From the NCBI GenBank assembly GCA_034670405.1, contig JAXDDX010000088.1, positions 1,832,501 to 1,896,500 of the forward strand: 64,000 bases of DNA. Direction: 5' to 3'. A program made the translations under genes and the position numbers. This document shows positions 22,926-34,837 of the stretch, in pieces. The first letter of the stretch is position 1; each line of letters begins with the position of its first letter. The notes below the pieces were generated by a model. That model was not told where the DNA came from. It saw only the letters and a program-made list of their open reading frames with translations, and did no database searches. Source of the stretch: Hoplostethus atlanticus (Eukaryota; Chordata; Actinopteri; Trachichthyiformes; Trachichthyidae).

Positions 22926-23104
22926 TGTCCCACTTCATCATTCAACTAGAGCTCACATGCAACCGGTCAGTCTCTCTCTCTCACACACACACACACACCC
23001 TGCTGGGAGGAACAGTGTGAGTTAGTAACACTGCCCATGCTTTGAACGCGTGGCCTTAACATCTCTCACGCAAGTAATGGCCATTTTGAAAAGGACACGC
23101 TCAC

Positions 23105-23108
<4 letters not shown>

Positions 23109-23137
<29 letters not shown>
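23109..23137 (+). repeat. (TG)14 microsatellite
   Basis: Perfect TG run. Confidence 0.95.
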
Positions 23138-23142
<5 letters not shown>

Positions 23143-24199
23143 CAACACCTCTCATTGCTTTCACTGTCATTTCACAATTAGGTCACATTTGTCGCTCCAT
23201 AAATTTACATCTGAGGTATTTATCTGTCACTTGTCCAAAGTGACTTAGAAGTGCAACAGAAGAAGCTGACGGTAAATTCACGACTCACCGACATTACAAG
23301 CTACCAACAGGGTTCCTACACCTTTCTGCTTGTCTGCTAATCAAACTCCAGGACATATAGGACAATTTAATGTCCAGGTCTGATTTCTGCTCCAACTATC
23401 TCTTAGGACCGATACTGATCTGGGTTTTTGTTCCTCAAAGGGAAGTGGATCAACAAGCAGCCAAGCTGGAACATTCAACATTTCACTGTTTGGAGGAAAA
23501 GATCAGCAACACATTCACATGACATTTTTTTATTCCATGACTCCAGGAGCCCTGAACCGATGGTAAGGATGGTCCAGACTGCAGATGTAAGGACTCTTCC
23601 TGTGTAGTAGTACTAATAGTAATGAGTATTATCTGGTTACTAGGAAGCAGCGCTGATTGTTTGAACCAAGTTATCTAAAATTACAACACACAAAAAGGGG
23701 GGGGGGGGGGTGGAGCTGCAGTGTGACTGAGGCTTCAGCCTGCAAGTGAAACACAACACAGCGTACGCAGGCAGTAACTGGAGGCTTTATTCTCTGGTAG
23801 ATGAGAACATTGATCTGTGCTGACGGCTGATTTTAAAGTTGTGTGGACAGGAAACTGAAGAGACGCCGGCTGTACGTGGCTTCATGCTGCATCACTCAGG
23901 AAAACAGGCCAGTGATGCTCAGACTTCTTCTTCTTCTTGACGGGCATTGTGCTTTATTATACTGTGTTACAGAGCGGTAGGTGACAGCAACGATGGCCCC
24001 CGGCCCACTAAGATACCCAGTGTGACCACATGGAAAGTGGAAGTGAGTGAATGACCATGATGTATCTGAGGGGGTTGACAGGGGTGCTGATCAATACCAA
24101 TCACTCAACCAGTACTTGGTTAGGTGCTGATCTCACACCTACTGGCATTTTCAAGAGCTCCTTTCTGTAGAGCCATGCAGTCACACCTGAAAAAAGTGT

Positions 24200-24295
24200 G
24201 TGAGAAAGCGTTGTCGAAAGCCTTCTGGGAAATGTAGGACATCACGACTGAAGTAGAAGTAGACGAGGCAGGTTGAGGGAAAGTACAAGTCAAAA
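24200..24295 (+). repeat. dispersed repeat copy A (AGTAGAAGTAGACGAGGCAG)
   Basis: GTCGAAAGCCTTCTGGGAAA, then GAAGTAGAAGTAGACGAGGC and AGGTTGAGGGAAA. It is closely related to 36,505-36,590. Confidence 0.65.
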
Positions 24296-26100
24296 AAAAC
24301 ATCACAAATTGATGTTATCTGACAGTGTAAACGTATTTTGTCATTTAATGTTCAGATATTGGGACCTTGGGAAATCAGCTTCATTCAGTCAATATCCTAT
24401 CAATAAACTATCTTTGTTTACAGTAAAACTCGGTATGGAATGTTTCAGTTTCAATCTGAAGACCTTCGCTTGCCAAGTGTGAAACCGTTTTCATGGAGGA
24501 AACTTTCATATGAATTATATTAAGGGTGGAGTTTCACTTTCACCTCCTCCATCGTCCGTTGGACAAATCCAGGTATGTCCTCTTGACATGAAGGGCCTTG
24601 CTTGTTTGGGCATAAAGTTATTCATGTTCATATATATTGAACTGTCGATGTCATAGGATATATAATATATCAGTCTGGTCAGGACCACACGTCTGCCACG
24701 TCATTTTTTAAGGAATGAAGAAAAGAATACTTATCTTCTCATCGACCTCCATGTATTTTTGAAGGTTTCAAGGGTCCAAAAGGGTCCCAGGAGTCACCAG
24801 ACACACGAATCACCAAGTAACAAGAAAAACACCAAAACTGCAGTTCTGTGGATTTTCCACAACAGGAACAGTGTAATCATGTGGACTAGACTTTCTTCAC
24901 CTTTTCCTGCAGGGTGGTTAACTGTTCCCTCTGGTCAACATCATGTATCAGTGGTTTCCCTGGACCAGCTTTTATTTACCTTTACTGAAATTGAAACTGA
25001 GAATGTTCTTAAAACATTCACTCTTTTAGCTGACACACCATAAACACCATAAACACCATAAACAGGTTAATAATCACCAGTGACTAAATGACTTCCAGAG
25101 TAAGAGCAGGACCCTGGACAGCTAACTGATGCTGCCTGGGTTTACCTTTTGGGACTGTAGGTGATAAAGGTCTGTTGTTTCTTAACTAAGTGAGTGAGTC
25201 GGGGTGACAGTGTCAGTATTTGTAGTTAAATGCTTAAGAGTAAAAATGCTGCACCAAAGCAAAAGAGCTTTAATGATATTGACCCCAAAACAACAAGCTG
25301 GTGGGCGGATCCTCGACTGGGAGGGTGAACTGACAGGATTGAACATACAGCTGGATCTCTATACAGCAAATCAAACTACACATACAACACGATCTAAGGC
25401 ACCATTAAATAGGAGAATAAAATAATACAGAAATGATAGCAAAGTATTAGTGTTTGGGTTAGAGATCAGGAAAAGTGCATGTGATTTCAGAAATAATCAA
25501 TCATTTCAATCATAAGAGTAACTCTCTAACTCGGGCGTCTTGCCAACAAACGTTTCAAAAGATTTCCTTCATCAATAAGAGACGTGACACACCTGACCTT
25601 CAGATGATGCCATGAAATAAATGTTTCTAGCGCTGCTTCTGCACTGTTGCGCCACCCCCAAGAGGGATTGTGGGAAAACCCCACAGTACTAATGCAGCAT
25701 TGATGCAAAGCGGGCGTCTACAGTGTCTATATGTTCACAGTGGTAGTCATCGGAGAAGTTCCCCTCCATTTATACTGCATCTATCTAGCACTAGTGCTGC
25801 TGACAAGTCTTTAACCTATACAGCAGAAGCAAATTTGTAAAAGAAAACTCTCCGCCAACTTGGCGCTTCACCTTGGAAATTCTGATGAGATCAAATGCAG
25901 CAGCAGTTCAACAAGAATGCAGCAAAAAGTGGAATTTCAACTCTACTTCTTCTGAAGGACATTGAGGATATTGGATGTCTGGCTGAGACAAACTGAGACA
26001 GCTCAAAAAAATAATTGCACATAAAAGTGAAAAAAGTAAATCAGCATCTCGTGTATATAAAGTCCATAGAAAAGACATTCAGAACTTAGTGCTAGTTAAT

Positions 26101-26644
26101 GCAGAGCGTACGCCGGGTCCTGGGAGTCAATCGATAGGAAACCTGCACCAAATAAATCACTGTTACATCATCAGCCCAAGCAGGGAGGGAGACTAACACC
26201 ATCCACCCGCCAGAAGCCGACTGGTGTGTTCCTCTACCGGCCACTTGTAGTCAACCATCTACTGGTGGAGTCAGTCGGTCCTAAAAGTGGACTGGTAAAA
26301 TATTGAGACTCGTAAGACATGTGTACATATTTACTGTGGATAAAAATGTTGGTTTCCTGTTCTGCTTCCCTTCATAGCTCAGTTCTGGTTACACGGGAGA
26401 AGACTGTCTAAGACTGTATCATGCTAAGGTACAATAATATAATAATGTCCAGGAAGTCATTAGAAATGAGTAGAGACAGAGTAGAGCTTCATTTGGCTGT
26501 CCTGGAACGAAGCCGCCTCCTGATGATCAGATGGTCGCTCTCTTTCTCCTCTGGTTCTCTGCTGATGATCTGAGGTGAGAAACCACTGCTGGTAAGACAA
26601 GGTGTGTATCTGTGTATGTCTGAATGGATGAGTGTTAGTGACCG
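26101..26644 (-). other. kif20b: expected kif20b 3' UTR
   Basis: This stretch directly follows the stop codon in transcript sense. I find no AATAAA or ATTAAA on the minus strand here, so the poly(A) site is either further left or uses another variant. No coding potential is seen. Confidence 0.35.
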
Positions 26645-26841
26645 TTAGTCAGGGACGTTCTTGAAGAAAGGACCATGACGGACCGGGTGTGAGGGCAGAT
26701 CCATGGGGGAGGAGATCTCCGGCCTGTAGAGCTTCTTCTTTTGCTTCTTGGCTCTCAGGCTGAGAGACGAGGAGGAGGAGGAGGAGGAGGCTGCTGGGTC
26801 TCCATCACACCGACCGCTCACCAAACTCATCATCTTCTTGG
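26645..26841 (-). CDS. kif20b: kif20b terminal exon 32
   Basis: The acceptor is CTCCGTAG|CCA, entering in phase 1. It encodes [18 protein letters not shown], a run of serines, [19 protein letters not shown], then [19 protein letters not shown] and TAA. Human KIF20B has KRAKRKLYTSEISSPIDIS, then a longer C-terminus, so this tail ends about 20 residues earlier. The serine run is encoded by a TCC repeat. Confidence 0.95.
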
Positions 26842-29800
26842 CTACGGAGAAAGAAGAAGAACAAGGAGGAACAAAGTTAGGAACGCAGATCACATGCCAA
26901 ACTATTTTAGCTGCTAAAGACCTTTACTGTTGAAACAGGAGCATTTACAATTTGTTCTGATTGCATTAAGGTCAGGTTCCCTCTTTGGCGGAGAAGTGGA
27001 GGAAAGAAAGGAGGGGGAGGAGAAGAGGGAGGAAGGATTGAGGAAGAGAGAGGTAGGGGAAGGAATGAGTGAGGGAGAGAAAGGGAGGAGGAGAGAGAGA
27101 AAGGGTAGATGGAGCGACAAAGAGGAAAGCGAAGGGGAGGAAAAGGATGGAGGGAGAAAAAAAGAGGATGGAGGGAGGGGGAAGGAAGGGAGTGATGGAG
27201 AGAGAAGGGGAGAAGGGGAGAAGAGGAAAAGGGATGAAGGAGAGAAAGGACAGAGGGATGCAGAAAGAGAATGATGGAGGGATGGAGGCAGGGAGAAATC
27301 GAAAGGCAGACGAAGGAGAGCGATGGAGGGATGGAGGGACTGAGAGAGATGAGACTGAGGGGAAGGTGAGAGTGGACCAGGTGGGTGACAGCGTCCTGCT
27401 CCGGCACCCCGGGGTGACAATTAACTGACCGAGTGAAACCGCCGGTCCCCGAGGACGAAACTGAGACGACTCCAGTTGACGCCAACATGTTCCCTGTCTT
27501 AACTTCCTGCTGCAGGCCATCATTAGTGTCCCGACTCAACGCCCTTGCCTGGTTACTCTGTCTGACCTGCATTATCCTTCCCAAACTGCTCCTGCAGGAT
27601 CTCTGTTGTCTGTCCTTGGATGTTCGACGTCGTGAACGACACCGAGGGATTCACATGTTATTTAGAAAAGAGAACCCGTGTGGGCCTGCAGCTCTTACGC
27701 CATCGATCAGCAAATGACTGGGGGTGAATGAATGTGCTCCATTCATAAATCAGGCTGCAGTGTGAGACTATGTTCTGTGTGTGTGTGTGTGTGTGTGTGT
27801 CAGCAGCTGATTCATTTCCTATAAAGCTGAGTGACGAATGAAGCTCGGCCGATGTGCGGACGGCCGAGAAAAGCCACAGCTGAACTTGGCAGTCGTTGAT
27901 CATTTAGTTTCAGTTCTGCTGAAAGCCTGCAGGAACCAACGTCTCTAAAACGCTGTTTGTTTTTGATTCATGCTACCAAACTACCATCTGCTATATATTA
28001 GACATGTATCTACTGGACACCCCAGGACTGTCTGCAGCATCAGACACTTCACCCTGTAACACTTTAGCACTTGACATCATGTACATACTCTGTATATATT
28101 CTTTATATATATATATATATATATATTTCTATAGTGTGTGCTGGTGGAATGATCAGGAGTAAGAATCCCAATGTGCTTGTACGTGTCACAAATGGCCAAT
28201 AAAACTCTTGAACCAGAACAACCCCACCAGTCCGGGTTCAAGGTGGGTCACTCGTCCTTGCAGTGACGCTGCGAGAGCGAACTCTCTCTCCTCTGTCCTG
28301 ATACTCATGATGCATACATCCTGATACATTACTTATGTTTTGTTTTTTTATTTACACAAATTGAAATATATATATATATATATATTGCACTCTTACTTTA
28401 TCACTGGTTATGCTAGTAGATGCTTGAGGAGGAGATGCACGTATTGTGGTGACTACTAGTTCTCCTGCGTTGAATGCCCTTATTGTAAGTGGCTTTGGAT
28501 AAAAGCATCTGCTAAATGACTAATGTGATACAATGTGATGTAATGTAATGTGATGTAATGTGATGTAATGTGATGTAATGTGATGTAATGTGATGTAATA
28601 TGTAATGTAATGTGATACAATGTGATGTAATGTGATACAATGTAATGTGATATAATGTGATGTAATACAATGTGATGTAATGTAATGTGATACAATGTGA
28701 TGTAATGTGATACAATGTGATGTAGTGTAATATAATGTGATGTAATGTAATATAATGTGATGTAATATGTGATGTAATGTGATACAATGTGATGTAATAT
28801 AATGTGATGTAATGTGATACAATGTGATGTAATGTGATGTAATGTGTTAACTGATCAAACAATGCAGCGTTATGAAAGGAAACACCAAAGCAGTGAAAAA
28901 AAGAACATTTTCCTGTTGTAAGCTGTGTCGCTGCAGACCACCAGAGAGATGCAATCAGAGCCTCTCACACCGCCACAGGGCACAGCGACCCATGAACCAA
29001 GTCTCACAGTGGGTCAAGAGACTGCAGTGTGATGTTGAACTTTCACAAACTTTGTCATTTCTTTCTGTTTTCTTTCATTTCTTACTTTGATAAACAGCAA
29101 AATCGTCAAAACCACTGTCCACACGTTTTCATACCAGGGTTCCCATCGGTTTTGATGGAGAATTTCAGTATCAGAGGATTTCATTAGTATTGGCATCAGT
29201 CATTTTCATGTCGCCTGGTCTAACAAGTTTCCTGGTCTTGGGGAAAACCTGCCTCCGCTCTAACCTTTGGTGCCGAGCAGCGTGGGGGAGCTCTGCAGGA
29301 AGACGCCGATCTTCTGCAGCGCTCCTTCCTTCTTGCTGCGAATGCTGCTGTGGGTGTCATGGCCGCCTGCTGGGGAGGAGCCCTGGACAAAGACAACAGG
29401 GAGTAGTGGTTAGTGTGTGTGTGTGGGAGAGAGAGAGTATAGTATATATGAAGAGTTTCATTCCAAAACGAGATCTCCAATGTGACAACTACCCAACAAA
29501 ATGGCATCAAAACTATTACTGAAGGTGTTACCGTGCTCTGAATGATCTGATCAGTAGCTGGTTAGCAATGTACTCATTTGGTTGTAGTACTTGATCATCT
29601 CTACAACAGTATGTATATGGGGCTTTGGCTGATTTAAGGAATACTGATAATGATATTTCTGTCGCTGCTGTTCACTGTTTATTAAAAGCACATTTCATCA
29701 CAACACAGCCAGTTAGTACAGTACAATTACTATCCTCCATCAGAATACACACGCTTAAAGAAAACAAGTGTGAGATACTGCAAGACTCTGAAGGCTCGAG

Positions 29801-30062
29801 GCTCGTCACTGCCTTTTGATCAATTCAAATCAATAGTATCACAAAGCGGAGCAGACCGGCGGGGTTGTTTGATACCGTGACATGTGCCACTATGAATTAT
29901 GGATGTGTGTGTAGGAGCACATGCTCATGGATATGTATGGATGTCTGTGTTCATGCCACTGTGATCGTGTATAAACTGTATATCACCTCCTCCTTGTGTG
30001 GGGTCAGCTTTGGCGTCAGTCTGGTCCTGGTGTTCCTTCTGTTCTCTGCCTCCACCTCATTC

Positions 30063-30109
<47 letters not shown>

Positions 30110-31553
30110 GTGTACTGAGTCATCTGTACCAGAGGATTAGTAAGAGGCAGAGAGGTTGTAGCTAAAAACAATCAGACAGTTTCATGACGGGAGAGTTTAG
30201 TCGAGATGAAGACACGGAGCCTGTCAGCAACACGAGGCAGGGAAAGAAAACCTTCACTCCAACGCCAAAGTGGGCGGTCAATTCCACTTTTAACATTTTA
30301 GTGGCCAAAATCGTTTTCAAGGAGAGTAAACAACCTCCAATTTATGGTTATTTACCTGCCAAAGCAGCTGGCAGAGCTGACAAGCTTAACCGCCTCCAGT
30401 AAAAATACACTAAGTGGACAAAACATGGCGACCTGCTGTGTCCATGACAGTCTGACCAGGTGAACCCAGGTGAAGCTGTGATTCCTGACTGATGTCAACT
30501 ATTAAACCCACTTCAGTTGTGAAGGGCAGATGGAGACGAAGGCGAGGAGATGTTAAAGAGGGTTTTTAGTCCTCCAGGATGGGGTTCAACTCAACAGTAA
30601 GAAGATGGAAATAATTTGTACACTCAGTTGAAACATCCATCTATCATGTCTGCTGTCTGAGAAGTGATGGATGACGTGGCAGAGTGGAGGTGGGGTGTGA
30701 CTGAATGGGGGATGACGTGTGAAAGGGTCATTTCTGGCCTTTCAAAAGGTCAAAGGGTGCAGATGTTGCCGTCTTGACATTTTACTGCACTTCCTCTGAA
30801 ATGTTACTCCGACTCCGAGAGAAACTGTTCAAAAAGTTGTTTTCAGAAAGTGCAAAGAATGATCAAGTAGTTGTTTGGAAATTTTGAGTGCCATTTCACT
30901 TCATGCCACTTCAATTCTATCTAGTGCATCTGAGAAAGAAAAGGCTGTTGCATTTCCAGGAGGACCTTGGTATGCTGCAGCGTGGCGGTGCTGCTTTTAA
31001 GTCTACGACTGACGTCTCAAAGGAACGTATATTCAAGCATGTTGTGGTGTTGCAGCCTGAATTCAAAACGGATTCAACAGACACACTTGAGACAAAATTC
31101 CTCATGATGACGAAGGGAAAATGTGTTAGGAATGTTTGCACATTTTTTATTAAATGTATTGATTTTGTTGTACATCATGTCCAATCAATTGAACTGGTCA
31201 CAAGTGGATGCAATGTTGCATGATATGTGTACGTCATGTGTGCCAATATGTAGTTCTGTCACTCATTCCTGGACATGTCTCTGTGGTTGGATGAATAAAG
31301 TGTTTGTGATTCAGAAGGAGCCGCTGGGGAACAAGCATGACCTGAGAAGGAGGTTTATTGGCTGGGCAGAGGAGTGGGCGTGGCTTAACTTTAAAACTAG
31401 AAGAAGGTCAAAACATGTGGAGTCACCAGTGACTCAGACTGTCAATACAAATAATCTGCAGAAAAGAGGGAGGGAGGGAGAGGGAGAGAAATGGAGGTAA
31501 AGATTGGACAAGATAAAAAGAATGTGTGAAGAAAGTTAATAACAGGGGAGATG

Positions 31554-31602
<49 letters not shown>

Positions 31603-32396
31603 GGAGATAAAGCTGAGTAGTGATAAGTGATAGTGACAGCATAATTGGAGTGTGAGGAGAAAGTAAATAAGAGATGGTGAGAGTGTGAAAGAGGAGAGTT
31701 GGAGATAAAAGGAGTGTGTGGAGAACAGAAATGCGACAGGAGACGGTGATCAAGACCGTGAGAGGTGGAGGTGATGGAGGTGATGGAGGTGAACGGGTTA
31801 TCAAACGTTCTGATTCTCGCCTCCGGCTTTCATTTGGCTGAATCCAATCAGCACTGGAAATTTGTGTCATCATTCAATTTCATGAAGCCACACGTCTAAC
31901 CAGCCCCTTAACAAGGAAGCGGAATAACCTCATCTAGGCTGCATCTATAGTATTTCTTAAATAAAGTATCAGTGTGCATGACAGATGGTCACTCCACATT
32001 GATACCGCTGTCCTCTGACTAAAACATCATATCTTAAAGGAACAAGTTGTAATCCAGCAGCCAACTGTTCTGTTTCTACTCCCTGAGGTGGTCCAACTTG
32101 ATCCGCCTACCAACCAGTACATGGAAATAAACATGGAAATCACCAAAACTGTGATTCTGATTTTGTGGGACAGCAGTGATACGTCCTCCAAATGAAAACC
32201 CAATATCTGCAGAACACACAGGCAGAGGGGAGGATGGAGAGAGAGAGGGGGGGAGGGAGAGCGAGAGAGAACGAGGGAGAGAAAGATTAAAAGAGATAAT
32301 GATGCAGAGAGATTGGGAGAGAAATATGGAGGAAAAATAAGGGAGAGCAAGATAGAAAAAAAAGAAGAAAGTGAGATTGTGCACAAAGTGTGGTGC

Positions 32397-32438
<42 letters not shown>

Positions 32439-34771
32439 ACGGGTGTTATCACACTGCCAACTATCCGTTATCTCTGAGAAATTGAAACAGTGCAGGATTC
32501 CTGATAGCTGATGTAATCTGCTGGGTCACTGGCTCCAGACACCAACCACCAGACGCCACCATGCAACTGGCTCAAAGACAATTTAACAATTTAACTTCAA
32601 TAATTCAAATGACTCTGGAGACATTATCAGTACCATATATATATATAAATATACACGCCACACAGCTCCTTTAACACTGACGCAGAGGGCCGGGGGTTGG
32701 AGACTTGGGCTAATTGAGACTACTTCTACCCAGAATCCCCCGGTATGCGTCCAGGCTCGGCAGACGTGTCACCGATGATTGCCTGCACTGTCACAGTTAG
32801 TCAACAGTTAGTCTGCACACTCAGATATGAAGAGACCAATATGAGTATCAGACCGGGGCCCAGCCACACTGATGGGCCAATAAGACATATTGGTATCAGC
32901 ATTTGTTCCACTGATAATTTACCAATTAAATCTGCAAAAATAGGTTTTGTCAAATTACTTTTTTTGTTTTTTTCCAATCTACAGTAGACTGTGAAAGAGA
33001 CATCATTTATCCTTCTGATAAAACATTTCAGCCTCGTCTCTGATCCACTGTCATCAGCTCAGTTCGACAGCAGGAAGTCGGGTTTGTCAGAACCAGGAGA
33101 ACCTCAACACATCTTTCTAACAGCGGGGGGGGCAGGGGGGGCTAGCGGTCATACAAGCCACCCTGTAGTGATCCTGTCCTCCCATGACCCCTAGTGTCCA
33201 GCCTATTAAGGCGTCCTTGAGTAGGACACTGATTCCCTACCAACTCCAGGGGGGGCGCTCTGTGGCTCACCCCGACCTTTGACCTTCCTACAGAGGGGGA
33301 GACCGGATGACCTCTAGGCTACTGCTGCCTCCATACTGAGGAGAAAAGCATCCTCCAGATCCACAGGTCACATATGACGAGTAAGCCACGAGCAGCACTG
33401 CTGTCTTCGGCCCTGGATGGAAACCAGACAAATGGGGTGAATGATGATGCATTTGATGAAGGGCGTCTGTATGGGAGTTTATGAATGTAGGAGGATGAAA
33501 AAATGATCAGTCTCATAAAAAAAAAAGAAAAAAAAGTACCTTGTGTGCCATTCGTCGTTTACTCCGCCTAAAAATGTTGGTCTCCAGAAAAGAAACAGCG
33601 TGGTTAGAAGCAGGCCTGGAGGCGTTCGGGTGTTTCAGTTAAAACTCAATAGACACACGGCTAAACGAGGCTGTTAATAACAAGCTGTAAAGAGTAATGG
33701 TTCAGTAAATGCACAATAAAAGACAAATGACATCACCGGCGTGTGCACGACAGCGGCGACGGCTTTCCTCCACGTGTCCAATCCAGATGAACGCCACGCT
33801 ACACCACAGTAGCACCATTTAGATCAAACAGGGGTCTGATGCAACTACGCCCCATGCAGTTAAACTAGGCTGACTGCATCTGGCCTGGATGGCAGGAGAG
33901 GTGGGGGTGACGGAGATCGAAAACAGCCTCAGCCCAGTGGGTGTAGAACCGAGTGTTCCCTCTGTGGTTTTCTGGAGCAGTGGTGCTTTTGGGGGGTAAT
34001 GTTAGTTTTGGTTCCATGTACTATTAGAGTTACGTTCTAGTGCAGCATCATGAACATTCATTCTGAGCCACCAACGTCCGCCTGGGGATCAATTAAGATA
34101 AGCTGCTTCTTTTTGTGTGTTTTAGAGGAAAGTTGGCTAATTATACTCGTTATAACTTTACATTTCCTCAGCAGGTGAATAAATGCTGAATAAACACAAA
34201 GGGGATATTGGTGTAATAATCAAACTAAATACAGTCTGACTGAGACCTGCTGCCAGTGCTAGATGGTGTTGTTTATGTGAATTGTTCTGGTAACTTGATC
34301 ATACATGCTAAAGTCTGTTCCTGTTACATCGCCAGTGAAAGGCTTCCCTTCTTCTTTCTTTGTACAGTTGCCTTGTCCATATATTTTCTTGTCCTCATCC
34401 CGCTCTTACTTTATTTAGAAAAGCGGCACACAAAAAAATAAAATAAATAAAAATACAAATTATATAATTTGTTATCAGCAGATCTTTTTTTCTTCTGTCG
34501 TTAATTAGACGAGAGCTCTGACATTATTTAATATTTCACATCAATTCAAAGGAAAACATTAAAGATGTATACTTCAAGCTCCTCTGGCAAAGAGGACAGT
34601 CACTTTGGTTTCTCTTTACTAGCTCTGCTGGCCCCCCGGCCCCCCGGCCCCCCGGCCCCCCCCTGCCTTCATGTTTAATGTTCAAACCCAACAGGCTTCC
34701 TCGTCTGGGTCTGGATGAGGACGTATAAACTGTCTGGCTGACAGTGGGTACACGGTAGATTTTAATGTGTG

Positions 34772-34837
<66 letters not shown>

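Larger units (their letters stand above)
1..26100. other. gene-poor region downstream of kif20b
   Basis: I find no exon set with linked splice sites and conserved protein signal on either strand here. The stretches 1-650, 830-2,530, 3,620-6,960, 13,300-18,050, 21,540-22,970 and 23,140-26,100 show only short ORFs without family features. The recognisable content is mobile-element remnants and tandem repeats, listed separately. Confidence 0.75.

Noticed and set aside
26907..27584. Overlapping ORFs of 168-225 codons rich in Ser/Pro/Leu, and Glu/Arg/Gly ORFs on the other strand
   Set aside because: They arise from the polypurine/polypyrimidine block in the last kif20b intron.
28480..28862. ORFs of 70-116 codons of His-Ile-Thr-Ser-Tyr repeats
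   Set aside because: They are translations of the expanded TGATGTAATG L2 tail.
32076..32452. Minus ORF with [19 protein letters not shown] after a CTGCAG acceptor-like site
   Set aside because: It would fit a splice acceptor, but the frame runs into hydrophobic sequence unlike KIF20B, and no donor keeps the phase with exon 30.
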